Assembly: GCF_963576675.1 (NCBI RefSeq)
Contig: NC_088913.1
Location: forward strand, 74,337,001-74,401,000
DNA length: 64,000 nt
Direction: 5' to 3'
Source: Euphorbia lathyris
Taxonomy: Eukaryota; Streptophyta; Magnoliopsida; Malpighiales; Euphorbiaceae
Position numbers and translations under genes: made by a program. Shown piece by piece: positions 21,641-33,105 of this stretch (positions are counted from its first letter, which is position 1; every line of letters begins with the position of its first letter). The notes under the pieces were generated by a model. That model made no database searches, was not told where the DNA came from, and worked only from the letters and a program-made list of their open reading frames with translations.

Positions 21641-22157
21641 CTTTTAATTCGTGTGAATTGCAAATCGGTCAAACACGTAGTTTATTTTTGTACTTTTTTC
21701 GTCATTATTTTTCACATCCTTCCAATAACGGAGGAAGTGATTATTAGTGGAATAATCATGTAACCTAAGGCAAAATTGAGCCTGTCTCTTTCTTTCTTTT
21801 TTTCACGCTAAAACGAACTTTCATTCAAGTAACTTGAAACATTTGGGTTTTCAGTATTAACTTTATCTACTGTTACTACTTTTCGTTCTCTTGCTGCATA
21901 CTATTCCTGCTACCTATTTGAGTGTAATCTTTTTTAGTACTTAGTACTTACCAGAGGCGTGTACGCGTAAACTCGATATCGAGAAGCCAAAAAGCCGAAA
22001 TACAGAATGTAGAACAGCATTAAATGAGGCAAATGAGAATTAAAACAGTTTATTTATTATCATATGTTTCAGTAACTTGCAAGCTAGAATGAACTAGCTA
22101 GCTACAACCATGAACACTCCCAACACATTATAAAGTACCACGGCTGATGTTTGCTTT
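21641..22157. other. intergenic DNA downstream of the lipid-transfer gene
   Basis: AT-rich, no ORF of note. The part next to 22158 is expected to contain the 3' UTR of the lipid-transfer protein gene; no clear poly(A) signal could be picked. Confidence 0.4.
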
Positions 22158-22622
22158 TCAGGGCAATGTATAAGCTGCAAGAAAAAACCAGATTCACAGT
22201 TATATACTTATAATTGATAAGCAAAAGTATATCTAGTTACATATCTGGAGCAGAAATATAAATGAATTTGGCTACAAACCTCCACACTTGTAGCCCACAG
22301 GACGGTCAGCAATGTTGCACCGTTTAGGAATATTGATGGCGACTTCTGGCTTGACTCCGAAGCTTTTCGCTGTATTAGAGAGCATAACAGCACACAAGCA
22401 GGAAGGATTCTCACCCATTGTCTTCACCTGAGCACAGCACTGTGAAGAAACTGGAGCATCCTGGTTCTGTACTGCAGATGCGCAAGGTGCGAGCTTGAAA
22501 GCTTCCTTGTCAGGATTGGTGGATTTCCCGCATTCACCAGCTCCATCCGCTCGATTAAACCCAGCAATGCCGAGAGCTACGAGAAACACCACAATGCAAA
22601 GGGACTTCACTGGAATTGCCAT
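22158..22622 (-). CDS. non-specific lipid-transfer protein (DIR1-like), two exons
   Basis: Small secreted lipid-binding protein of 119 residues. Exon 1 is 22280-22622, intron 22175-22279 (GT...AG, 105 nt), exon 2 is 22158-22174, only 17 nt. Splicing changes the end from the unspliced KCGGL to KCGAYTLP, a familiar C-terminus in this family. A hydrophobic signal peptide covers residues 1 to about 27. The mature part has the eight-cysteine motif C-X15-C-X14-CC-X11-CXC-X24-C-X10-C, which forms four disulfides around a lipid tunnel. The family acts in the apoplast in cuticle, defence or long-distance signalling; which role applies here cannot be told. A TATA box lies 36-45 bp upstream of the ATG. 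Confidence 0.93.
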
Positions 22623-22657
22623 TTCTTCTTTGTAATGCTATATGATTCTCTGCATAG

Positions 22658-22667
22658 GGTTTTATAC
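22658..22667 (-). promoter_or_regulatory. TATA box of the lipid-transfer protein gene
   Basis: GTATAAAACC on the - strand, 36-45 bp before the ATG at 22622, implying a very short 5' UTR of roughly 5-15 nt or a start site within that range. Confidence 0.6.
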
Positions 22668-24692
22668 TAAAACAGAGCTGTTAATGGTGCTTAGAAAGTG
22701 AATTCCACTAATCATAGTGGAGTTTGCACTAGAATCATGTTTATTATACTTAATGAAGCACTTACTTACCACTCTCATGATAAATTAGTTTGCTAATTAA
22801 AAACCTAATCCGGCTAGTGCTGAGAATCATTCTACCACTTTCTGTACAATTTAAGAAACCATAGTGTTCAAACAAGTAGGGGTAAGTGTTGGGTTCTACG
22901 GTTGTGAGCTAGAAGTTATAAAATTGGTGTATTTTTCTTCTTTCAAACCCGGCATTTCATAAGAAATTTACAGCATACCAATGCACTGCATATACTCTAC
23001 TAAAGACCGTAGCTTGAACTTTCTGTTTTCCCTCTTCTTATGGGTCAGTAAGCAGCAACATACTTGATTAGTTTACCGAGTCGACAGATGTACACACAGA
23101 TAATAGTACAGAGAAAATAATGCATAGATTATTAGAACTATCAAACATACCTTTGCACCTATTGCTTTTTTCCTAAAATGTTTGCATGCTGCCCCAATCT
23201 GTCGGCATCCATAACCTGTGGCGTAAAAGAATAAACACAACGCGTTGCAATAGGAGGGGAGAGCTGCATTCTTCCAACCTCTCAATTTACAAGAGTTCAA
23301 AGAGACTTCAAAGTAATCCAAGTAGGGGATGACAAACACCATTATGATACTTAAATAAACATGCGAAAAGAACAAGAACGAAGAAGTATCGAATAACGTC
23401 CATCTCCCAACACAGTATCAAACAAAGGAAAAATCAATTAACATATCAAATGTTAAGGAATTCACCGACTTTTCTTCTGTTGTCCCACTGTCTTCCAGAA
23501 TAAAAAGAAAAAGACACAACTGGATAAGATGAAGAGCAGGAAACAAAGTTCATAAGCCTAGCTATGCTGGAGACTGCAGATAATTAGGAAATAACAGTTT
23601 TGTACTGAACAAGTAGAATCATTTTCCATCCACGTTTAGGTCTTCATTGTTTCCACATTTAATTGTTCAATTATTGCATACTTCTGTTCGTCATACGACC
23701 ACTGAACAAACATAAATTTCTAGTTGATAATAAACATTTCTAGTAAATGTTGAGCAGTGTTTCACATTAACAATCAAGCATTATTTTCCTTTTCCATTGT
23801 TTACATTAAAACGGTTGATCCTTCTTTTCGTTTTTGTCGGTCCTTCAACACTAGTTGCTAAAACTAAGAGAAAACATTCAAGATAACCAACTGAGGATCA
23901 ACAATTCCTGACCTCGAAATGCTGACAAGTTCACAAAGAATCATCTCATTTGTCTTCATTAGCATTTCCCCACAATAGAGGGAACTAAATCAGACAGTCT
24001 GCTTCTTCTCTGAGTACCAATCTCAATAAAGACATTAGACACGTCTTCAAATGGTTATCCATACATCTAGACTATACTTCCACCTAACTAAAACCTTTGT
24101 TCCACACAACCTTCACCCACTTTTGGAGAACCAACATCTCATCCGTCACCAAACCACCACTTAACATCAAGAGAACATGGTTACTTTTAACATATCAAAA
24201 TCTTTTACCAATTCCAGTCTTAATTGTTTCATCATCCATTAATCACAAATTAAAGATGCAATAATTTATGTTAACTCTTGCTCCTAGTGAATTTTAGTTT
24301 TTATTTTTCACAATCCAATTATCTATCTTATCTCAAACCCCATTCACATATATCCACTTATCCACTAACCTAATAAATATTCCAACAATCATTGAAGTGC
24401 AAGCTTGTTCAAACTTCCACCCAATTCTTGGAACTCTATTTCATCCAAGATAACAATAATCGCCACTTCACCCAACCCAACCCATTATCAAGCCTCAATA
24501 ATAGAGATAAAGTGAACAACATACAAAGCAACAGGAATTCCACAGTTTCTAAATTATGAAGAAAATATTTCCACTTTCTATTTCAGCTCAGCAACAAAAT
24601 CTTCATCTAATCATACAAAATCCAGCACAGGGATGTGTTAACTTACTCCTAGTCCTAGATACAATCTTCGAACAAATCAAGAATAGAATACA
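22668..24692. other. intergenic region between two - strand genes
   Basis: Contains the lipid-transfer gene promoter and, towards the right, presumably the 3' UTR of the membrane-protein gene. The 100-codon - strand ORF at 23073-23375 has hydrophobic stretches but no recognisable domain. No transposon ends seen. Confidence 0.4.
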
Positions 24693-25226
24693 TTACCGAG
24701 TAAAAGCGTATACAACGATAGAGACATAAATTAAGAGAGCAGAAGGCACAAAAATCAAAAGAGGCACAATTGCAGCATAACTATGCCCACTCCCACAAGC
24801 CAGAGTCCCAAGCTTAAATTGAACCACATTAATCAACGCCAGCATCAAGAACACGCATCCACAAACCGACCCGATACCAGATATCAACATCCCGAAGCGA
24901 AGAAGATCCTTGTTCACATGCGCGAAGAACTCAGGCAAGTGATTAAAATGAGCAGAAAAATGGGAAGTCTTAGCTATCCGAAGAGCTTGCTTGAGGGCAA
25001 GAGCAAGTAAGCTGGAGAAGAGGAAGGAGCTAAAGGAGTAGACATGGAAAGCGACGATATTCTCGACGATTGTACGGGAAGCTGCACAAGGGGAGGAGGG
25101 ATCGGTAATGAAGGAGTTATTGGGATCTGATGGATTCCAAGCAAGACCAAGGAAGACAGCGAGAGTGAAGAGAGAGTTGACGTTGATAATGCCGTCGAGT
25201 GCAGTGATGTGGATGCTGGTGGTCAT
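24693..25226 (-). CDS. four-pass membrane protein, plant-specific, function unknown
   Basis: 177 residues from the ATG at 25224-25226 (MTTSIHITALDGIINVNSLF) to TAA at 24693. The frame is open 56 codons further upstream, but that extension looks like UTR and lacks family character. Four hydrophobic segments at about residues 13-30, 56-79, 108-136 and 147-174. The pattern (NVNSLFTLAVFLGLAW, then a Pro/Ser-rich loop, then ENIVAFHVYSFSSFLFSSL) resembles a small conserved family of plant transmembrane proteins, possibly the one annotated MEE60-like in Arabidopsis; I am not sure of the name. Cellular location cannot be told. A single coding exon is seen; introns in the 3' UTR are possible (a GTAATG follows the last codon). 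Confidence 0.85.
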   Translation of the reverse strand: MTTSIHITALDGIINVNSLFTLAVFLGLAWNPSDPNNSFITDPSSPCAASRTIVENIVAFHVYSFSSFLFSSLLALALKQALRIAKTSHFSAHFNHLPEFFAHVNKDLLRFGMLISGIGSVCGCVFLMLALINVVQFKLGTLACGSGHSYAAIVPLLIFVPSALLIYVSIVVYAFTR

Positions 25227-25444
25227 CGTTATTCGCGATTTTATCCGTTTAACGGCGAAAGATAAGCTGATCGGACGGTAGGGTATAAGGATAGTTGGAG
25301 CTTCTCCGCTTTTGCAGGATAATTGAAAGCGAAGTGAATTAAGAGTGACTGATACACCATAGTTATATTTTATTCTTTTCTCTTTTACAGGCAATTGGAA
25401 AGGAAAAAAGAATACGAATTACAAAGCAAAAAAAAAATAACAAA

Positions 25445-25514
25445 ACCGCCGGTTCCACGGATCGAACCAGGGTCACGGCGTGAGAAGCGGGAACACCAAC
25501 CATTGAACTACAAC
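25445..25514 (-). pseudogene. tRNA-Asp-derived pseudogene, unit 1
   Basis: Aligns along its whole length with the intact tRNA-Asp, but the T-stem has two mismatches, the anticodon stem does not close and the loop reads CTC at the anticodon position. A Glu-type anticodon in a broken stem; most likely non-functional. Confidence 0.65.
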
Positions 25515-25601
25515 TATATTGCTGAAACAGTTCATACATAAAGGATAATGACGTGTACAGTGATTAGCACATAAATAACAAAAAATTAAATAACAAAAAA
25601 A

Positions 25602-25673
25602 CGCCGTTGCCGGGGATCGAACCCGGGTCACCCGCGTGACAGGCGGGAATACTTACCACTATACTACAACGAC
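25602..25673 (-). tRNA. tRNA-Asp (GTC)
   Basis: 72 nt. Acceptor GTCGTTG pairs with CAACGGC, discriminator G. Anticodon loop CTGTCAC gives anticodon GTC between CCCGC and GCGGG. T-arm CCGGG-TTCGATC-CCCGG is perfect, with A and B box sequences of a normal Pol III promoter. Seven T residues follow the 3' end on the - strand (25595-25601) and act as terminator. No intron. Delivers aspartate for GAC/GAU codons. Confidence 0.97.
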
Positions 25674-25745
25674 ATTGTTGAAAGAGTTCATATATGAATT
25701 ATAATGACTAATAAATTAACATAAATAACACAATATTTTGAATTT

Positions 25746-25796
25746 GCATCACCAGGAATCAAACCCGAGATAGTTACCACTATACTATACCAACTT
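25746..25796 (-). pseudogene. tRNA-Asp-derived pseudogene, unit 3 (internal deletion)
   Basis: Keeps the D-arm (TTAGTATAGTGG-like as ATAGTATAGTGGTAACTA) and a T-arm remnant but has lost the anticodon arm, about 20 nt. Confidence 0.6.
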
Positions 25797-25913
25797 TGCT
25801 GAAATTATTGAAACATAAAAGAATAAATAAATTTTAAAGAAGATAACAATAAAAACATGGTCAACCCAAATTAATAAACATATATAAATAATGAAAAAAA
25901 ATATATATAAAAG

Positions 25914-25985
25914 TTCGCTATTATTGGAGATTAAACCTGTGTCATCCATGTGACAGTTGTGAATATTATTACCATGATTTTGTTA
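25914..25985 (-). pseudogene. tRNA-Asp-derived pseudogene, unit 4
   Basis: Full-length but strongly diverged; still shows GTCACATGGATGACAC in the anticodon/variable region. Stems no longer pair. Confidence 0.5.
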
Positions 25986-25990
25986 ATTAG

Positions 25991-26768
25991 TTTATTCGAT
26001 AAGCTTTGTTGAACTATAGATTTGTTTTTGCAATTACAATCTAGTTAACTTTGTATTACTCATCACATAATAGCCAAAAAATTGTAAATGAAAATGCATG
26101 GATTGAAACAACTTGAAACAGAAGTAAATTAATAGAATTTAAGTTTGTGATTTATATCAAAAATCAAATTAAAAAAAAAGAAGTAATTATATTTGATCAT
26201 TTCCTAATGAAACTCCTAAAAATTACTAATTAATTATATTTAATCATTTTCTAATAGAATTTATACTGGAACTCCTAAATTAATCAAAAACCGTTTGTAT
26301 GTGTTGTTCATAATAATAAAATAACCGTTTGTAACCTTTGCAAATTCAAGATACCCTTAAATTAAGTTTTATTTTGTATTAGGATTATAAAAAAACTGTA
26401 CAAACGATTTTTAGTTTACAATAATTTATATGAATCAATCAATGTACTATAACTTGTAATTCTACCTTGAATTTGGGATTCCCAAATTTGTTGCAAAGAT
26501 TATTAAGGATGAGAAGGATAAATGCAAAGCAACCTCTTCACTAGCGAGATGAGGACACAATTTGCTGAAGAGCTTATAATGGGATAGATCGCCGTCAGAT
26601 CTCCAAAAGATATATCGCGTTATCGTTGAGTCAAGTAGGTTGCAAAATGGTAACTTCTGTCTTTCTTTATTTTGTTTTTAATAATTTATATATAAAAATT
26701 TCAATCAAATAAGATAATATATAAAAAAAATTAAAATAAACCCCCAAAATTTAGGGGCCATGTGCAAT
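25991..26768. other. AT-rich intergenic DNA
   Basis: No gene or complete element recognised. The last 8 bp (TGTGCAAT, 26761-26768) are the target duplication of the adjacent MITE. Confidence 0.4.
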
Positions 26769-27521
26769 TAGGGGTGCAACCGAGCCGAACCGAGCCGAAC
26801 CTTAGGTAGGCTCGGTATTGGCTCGTTAATATTTCGAGTCGAGCCCTCTCGAATCGAGCTTTGACCGAGCCGAGCTTTGACCGAATCTGACCGAGCTTTG
26901 ACCGAATCTAACCGAGCTTTGACCGAGCCGAGCTTTTATCGAGCTTCTAACGAGCTTTAACCAAATTCATCATATACGCATAGAATAAGTAGCGTAAAAA
27001 ATAGAAAAGCCTTATAACATACTCCATATGAATTCAAAATATTTATAAAGAAAAACAATCATGTTATTGTCAAGATTCCAAAACAGTATATGGTATTTGT
27101 GATCGGAAAACACAACCTTGGAGAAAAATTTCAAACAATGACATATATATTAAACTTTGTAATGTATTTTATTCCTTATCAAAACCTAATTGTCTCGCTA
27201 AAGACTTAAATGTCTAAGCTTTTTTTGTGTCATTTTTTGTATGGGTTAAATCTTATTTGATTTGTGAATTGTGATGAAAACTAATAATAACTAATGAAAT
27301 ATATATTAAATATATATAATGAAATATATATATAGTAATTAAAAATAATCGAGCCTGCTCGCGAGCTTTCGAGCCGAACCTGAGAAAGCTCGGACTCAGC
27401 TCGTTAGTGCTCGAGCCGATCCCGAACTCGAGTCGAGCCATATCGAGCCGAGCTTTAATCGAACTTTCACCGAGCCGAGCTCGAATAGTTTGCGAACTAC
27501 CAAGGCTCGCTTGTACCCCTA
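26769..27521. mobile_element. hAT-type non-autonomous DNA transposon
   Basis: Terminal inverted repeats TAGGGGTGCAACCGAGCC (left) and TAGGGGTACAAGCGAGCC (right, reverse complement), flanked by an exact 8-bp duplication TGTGCAAT (26761-26768 and 27522-27529). The 8-bp duplication is diagnostic for hAT. Both ends carry many CCGAGC(CGAGC)TTTGACC-like subterminal repeats, as hAT transposase-binding regions do. No transposase is encoded. Confidence 0.88.
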
Positions 27522-27529
27522 TGTGCAAT

Positions 27530-29504
27530 GGAACTCTTTGCACTGGTTAAGCTACGAGCATGGTCCATTACCCCTTATAAACACCTCAAACTCACAAGAA
27601 ACACGAATCTGAATAATGGAACCCAGTAAATACTTATAGAACTCAATCATCTCATTACAAATATTTGCATTATACATTCAGATAGAATGATCAGTAATTT
27701 TAATACTTACAATCTTGTTTTGAACTCGTCTCCTCTTAACTTAATTATGAAATAAGATTATGCTAAAATCTCCTAATTTGGCTCATAAAATTCGATGTTT
27801 TTATTTTAAAATGGACTCTTTCTTATCACAAATGAACCTCAAATTATAGACTAAAGCAATTTCTATTAAATGTCCGGTTTTAATAATTGGACGATTATAA
27901 TATTATTATGCTTTAATTAATCAAAATTAAAAAAAAAAAATTCCGATTCTAAAAAATAATTTTTTAGAGACACATTTCTGATTAGAAGTTAAATTAATAA
28001 AAGATTGATTATAGTTTTTAATTTCTTAGATATTCTATATATATAATATATATATTTGAATATATGTGTGATTACCTTTATTAAAAATAATTATTTGAAA
28101 TATTTTTCTAATTAAATGATTATTAGTTCAATATTGATAATCAAATATTATTTTTAATTATATGGTGTTCGTTGTATATATCTATATGATTGTAATCCGT
28201 TTGCATGTTATGTAACCATAAAGTCATACACACATATAATCTGGAAATCTGTTTTGTCGGAACCGTCTCATTTCCAATCTTATTCATGTGCGGGATTGTT
28301 GGAAAAAAATGAATAAAATTATATAATTAATTTAAATACCAACAAACACCTCCTTCATGAATGGTCGTGTTCGTCGTGAACAGTCTTGTTGTTCGTGAAT
28401 AACCGTGTTTGTTTATGAACAGCCGTGTCATTTCAAGTTCTATTTCCATTAGAATGGAACTCTCAAAATTCAGAGCTTAGAAAGACTGTTGGAGAAAAAA
28501 AACTCTGAAAGTTTCTGCTCTCTGTCTGTATACTGTTCATGTTTTCTATATACGGTAGGAGTTCGCTTGCGTAATCTGTTGTATCCTGAGAAATGATCAT
28601 CAATTGTGACAAAATCTGCTGTAAGGAGACTACTAATACATGTCTCATATTTGTGTAACTTTGTTCTTTAATTTCCAATTTTATTGTTTATATATTTTTC
28701 TGTGTTCGTTTTGTTTTTTGGTTTAATCACATCTAACATATGTTTAGCCTTACTATAAATAGATAGCTAAGGAGGCTAAACCTAAAACACAATACAACGT
28801 TCACAATACTGCGAATAACTGCAAAAGCAAAACCTCTCCTCTCTCCTTGCACTAGCCACCACCCCCTCCTATCTCGGTGTGCATTCTTAGTTCGTGGAAC
28901 TACATTGATTGCTCCTCTGATGTAGCCTTCATCTAGATCGGTGACAAGAAGCGACGATTCGTTTCTTCTGCTGCTAATCAACGGATCTCCGCTACAAAAG
29001 TAAGTCTAAATCTATTGAATATTAATTGATAGATTCGGGTCCATTACTCGTCCCTTTGAGGTTAGAGATAATCCTTGAAAAATGGATAAAGTATTAAAAT
29101 GACTTTAAACCTTTTGAGAAGTGTTAATTTAGTCTTAGTGTATAAAATAACATCAATTATAGCCCGGTAACCAAACTTTTAGCCCCAAGTTCCATTACTC
29201 ATGGATATAATTGCACTATTTACAAATAGTGTTAGTTTGTACCTTAAGGCGAAATTGGTATTTCTCTAAAACCTGTAAACCTATTTTAGTACATTATCTT
29301 TATTATAAAATCTTACAGTCTTTGATAAATAAACTAGAAATGGAATTAATTAAAGTTGGTTAGCATGGTTAAGGGTCTCAAATTACTTAAAGATCTCGAG
29401 TTCGAACCATAGTGCATGCAAAAAAATTCAATAAAAAAAGTCTATCTTCTAAAAGGTGTTTGGCCAGTTTCAAACTGAATAATCGGACAATTTAAAGGCA
29501 AAAA
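27530..29504. other. intergenic region without recognised gene
   Basis: AT-rich. A TATA-like CTATAAATAG near 28753 followed by a C/T-rich leader and a possible splice donor (AAAAGTAAGTC near 29000) could be a promoter or an LTR remnant on the + strand, but no coding exon follows. 28360-28430 repeats GTGAA(T/C)A(G/A)YCGTGTT-like sequence three times. Confidence 0.35.
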
Positions 29505-29960
29505 GTTTCATTAGACTCCTGATCTTTCATTTTTTGGTTCATCAAGTCCTTCGTCTTTTATTTGGATACATTAAGCTTCTGATCATTTATTTTTGATCCC
29601 ATTAAACCCTTAATGACCAGAAAAATCAATTTTAAACATAAAACTCAGGTAATATGGTGTTATTCATTTCACCTGCATTCGAAGTTTGTATTTTTTCACT
29701 GCTTGAAAGCAGTTTTGGATGTGTAATGTGGCTATAGAAAAACAGTAAAAACTTCAATTTAAATTGTAAAAAAAAAATTTATATAATTTCAAATACAAAT
29801 GCAATTAATAATACTTTGTTAACCGGGTTTTATATTCAAAACTAATTTTTTTGGTCATGAATAGCTTAATGAGATCAAAAATAAATGATTTTAAAATTAA
29901 TGTATCCAAATAAATGATGAAAGGTTTATATACCAAATGATAGATCAAAGGGTTTTTTTT
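29505..29960. mobile_element. fold-back (inverted-repeat) element
   Basis: Arms of about 135-140 bp, at 29505-29650 and 29825-29960, are imperfect inverted repeats (shared TTTATTTGGATACATTAA and CATTTATTTTTGATC). Non-coding centre. Target duplication not clear. Confidence 0.65.
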
Positions 29961-30160
29961 TTCTTTTTTCGAATTTTAAACCTTCAAAGGAAATCACTGT
30001 CTCGTTTAACAATAATTATAATCAGCTTAAATTCCCGTTGCCCATTGTTTAATTAGTATCAATTTTAGTTATATGGAATTTACAATAATTTGTTTGCTGA
30101 TTAGCTCTCATATATTAACATATCTAAGATATAGATTAATAATTGTAAGAAGACATCTGC

Positions 30161-30232
30161 GGGCATTTGGTCTAGTGGTATGATTCTCGCTTAGGGTGCG
30201 AGAGGTCCCGAGTTCAATTCTCGGAATGCCCC
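30161..30232 (+). tRNA. tRNA-Pro (AGG)
   Basis: 72 nt. Acceptor GGGCATT pairs with AATGCCC, discriminator C. Anticodon loop TTAGGGT gives AGG (inosine-modified at the wobble position in vivo), stem CTCGC/GCGAG. T-arm CCGAG-TTCAATT-CTCGG. A T5 Pol III terminator follows at once. No intron. Confidence 0.97.
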
Positions 30233-30481
30233 TTTTTCCCCTTTAATTTAATTTTTTCGTACTGCTAAATGCTAATATGTCTATAGTATCTTTAGGGCTG
30301 CTGCTTGTATAAAAATATCTTTTCAAGAGGCCAAAGTTTCACAGATTCAACTTCCAAAAAGCAAATGAGAATAATCAAAATAATCCAAACTAATAAATCA
30401 ATAACTATTGATTACAGTAAAATGTTTTTCATATAAATAAACAAATCCTAATTCTCATATTTTCACTCTTCCCTCTCTATT

Positions 30482-33105
30482 TTAAGTTACACTATATTTC
30501 AGAGCATTTTGAAATGATTTAGCATTCCCATTTCCATTCCCTCGATCTTCTGCGTCGTTCGTGTTTGCATTCGGACACAACCCGTCCGCTGTATTCCCAC
30601 ATATCTTTGCTTTTGTATCAACACCAAGATAATTTGACAACACTCTTCTTACACCAAACCCGCGTCGAGGAGGTTTGCTGGTGTTGTTAGGAATGGTTGT
30701 GTTGGGGAGAAAAGGCGTCCTCTCACCCCTCGCGGGGCTTATAAGTGGTACAGGCGAATAGCTCGGTGTACCAAATGTTGGTCTGTATGGAGTGCCTGAG
30801 ACAGGCACAGATTTTGGAATTGTAACCTTCTTGTGAGCAATGACACTAACTGCAGAAACTGATAGTTTATCCGAATGTTTAGTCAAGTCGTCGACATACA
30901 GCAAATCATCGATACGCGCCACTATGTTAAACGCCAAGCTCTCGAGCACTCTTGAATAGCTTTCGAGAATCGACTTTCCAACATCCTGAAATGTACGAAA
31001 AATGTATAAGCACATTTCGCTTCGAGGGACTAATAGTAACAACTGGTGAAAGAATGAACAGAATCAAACCTTGTTGAATTGGATTTTGCTTGTATCCAAA
31101 GTGGTCTGAGTTAAACTTGGGAACCGCTGCTTGAGCGAAAGGAGGAGACTTTCCGCTCTTTCTGCTAGTTGTTCCCTCTTATCTCCATCAACCATGAAGT
31201 CTTTCACCATATCCCATGATGACCTTGCACTGGATCGGTTAGGATTAGTTGGGGGTTTCGAATGAGCTCTCCTACGCCATACGTATATCGCAGATTCAAC
31301 ACGGTTTGCAATCTGTAAAGCAACATGTTCAGTGGACAAGTCTAGGCAATCAAGCAGGCATTCTGCTGAGAACTGATCAGAAGTGATATAGCGGTATATG
31401 AGCTCCCCTAGACAAGCTCTCCCATTCTGAAAACAAAGACATACAACTCAATATCATATAACAAAAACATGAATATGTACTTGTGTTCGAGCATTGGAGC
31501 ATTCGAAGATTCGAAGAAGCAGACCTTTGGAAGTGACTCCAAGTACGAGTCAGGAACATCCATTTCGGCCAAAGCAATGCTGTTGATTGCCATTGCAGCT
31601 TTGAGTATTTGATTCGTGCATTCACGCGTATGGTTCAACTGCTTTCTTGAATTCTCAGTAAGGCCACCGGCAGGAATACGGGGCACAGGCAGCCACCATT
31701 TCTCCTCTTGCCTCTGGAGTGCTTTGCGGAATGAGGTTGAACCATCTGCTTCTGGGGCTGCAATCCCTTGATCAACATACCAAAATTCTGTTTCTGTGAA
31801 ACTCTCCAACACATCCTTTCAATTGAATATCAAAGAGGCGCAACCATGTCAGAACGAACAACCACTTGATTTCCAAAATGTCCATAAACAAACAACCAAA
31901 TTGTCAATCTTACCAGAAGCATATTGTCCAATTTACGCAGAGCTGGAAGATTAATGAAAATATCTGATCTTGGACTGCAACTCATCACCTAACAAATACA
32001 GAACACTGTTAACTTTTCCAAAATAAGTTCCCCCCCAATAATTGAACCAAGTTTGTCAAAGACAGCAAAAAGACTATTGATCAGGTTAAGCTTTCTGAGG
32101 GTAGCAATTTCGGGTTATAGTGTCAAAATCGTGTTATGTTATATACATCTTCCATACGGTTCTATATGATATAAATTTTAGAAAAATGACAATCCTCTAA
32201 ATCGTGTAGTCGCATCAGAAATTGCCACCCCGAAAAGTTACAAACATAAGCAACCAAGTAGCTGAATTAACTATATTCAGAAGGAAAATTCTAGGTTTTT
32301 TCAAAGGAATTGCACAAATTATATCTATCTAATTGTGAATTTAAGCTTACCTCAAGTTTACTTCCATCAGGAAATGTTTGCCAAGAGGGAATTAATTCAA
32401 CAATGTGATCAGAAACACAAAGAAGCCATTCCATCTCTCTTTTCCACATTGATTTCTTCTCTACAGGTAAGGGTTCAAGTCTCCAAAGTTGCCCAAATAT
32501 GGTAACTAGACATTGATTAACCAAAGATCAAAAATTACATCCCAATCGAAAATCCAAACAATCTGAAAAACAGCATACATACCACAGAGATTAGTAATGG
32601 AATTTGATATAGCCATAGCTGTACAAACACCTTTCCCTGATCCTGACATGTCTTCTCCAAGCAACAATTTTGCAAACCTCTCTTTCATCATATCCATCTC
32701 TAAACAAAAACCCCCAAAAAAGAAAATTTGAATTTGAAAATTTGAATTCAGGGTACAATAAAGTAAGAAAAACAAAAGAGGCTTAATTAATAAATGCAGA
32801 CCTGAAATCTTTGAGGTCATATTTTTGAAATTTGAATCCTGTAAATGAGTTTTCTCATCTCCGTTTCCTTTTCCGGCAGAGTTTTTACACTCTCCGGCTT
32901 TCCTGATAGGCCATCCTAAAGGAGAAGGTGAAAAAGAGCTTGAACTCTTCACTCCTTCAGCAGAAGTAGCCTCAGAGCTTGAACTACTACTAGTAGTACC
33001 TGTAACTCTTGACTCGGACCCTGACTCAGTCATCGACTCAGACCCATCTTTCTTTTTTTCAAATTTTCCTCCCGCACAACCGTTCTTCTTCGCCGCAGTT
33101 TCCAT
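30482..33105 (-). CDS. RopGEF, ROP GTPase exchange factor with PRONE domain (7 exons)
   Basis: Activates plant ROP small GTPases by swapping GDP for GTP at the plasma membrane, linking receptor-like kinases to polar growth. Exons: 32802-33105, 32583-32699, 32351-32505, 31914-31988, 31525-31815, 31070-31426, 30482-30985; all introns GT...AG and the joined frame has 600 codons. The start is the ATG at 33103-33105 ([10 protein letters not shown]). Residues 1-100 are a Ser-rich variable region ending in GWPIRK. The PRONE domain spans about 101-465: [86 protein letters not shown]-type [11 protein letters not shown], and WWLPVPRIP. The C-terminal tail is variable with a conserved [13 protein letters not shown]. 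In several RopGEFs the tail inhibits PRONE until phosphorylated. The paralogue number cannot be assigned. Confidence 0.96.

Larger units (their letters stand above)
25440..25990 (-). repeat. tandem array of four tRNA-Asp-derived units
   Basis: Four units of roughly 145-165 bp each carry a tRNA-Asp-like sequence and a related spacer (for example TTCATAYATRAA...ATAATGACTA and ATAAATAACA). Only the second is an intact tRNA gene; the others are decayed to different degrees. Shared spacers show that the duplication included flanking DNA. Confidence 0.8.

Noticed and set aside
23073..23375. 100-codon - strand ORF with hydrophobic stretches
   Set aside because: No conserved motif; likely chance ORF in the 3' flank of the membrane-protein gene.
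24693..25394. Upstream in-frame extension of the membrane protein to 233 residues
   Set aside because: The extra 56 residues lack family character; MTTSIHITALDG at 25226 fits a normal start.
25445..25514. Functional tRNA-Glu (CTC)
   Set aside because: Loop reads CTC but the anticodon and T stems do not pair; sequence is otherwise tRNA-Asp.
27253..27543. 96-codon ORF
   Set aside because: Made of the subterminal repeats of the hAT-type MITE.
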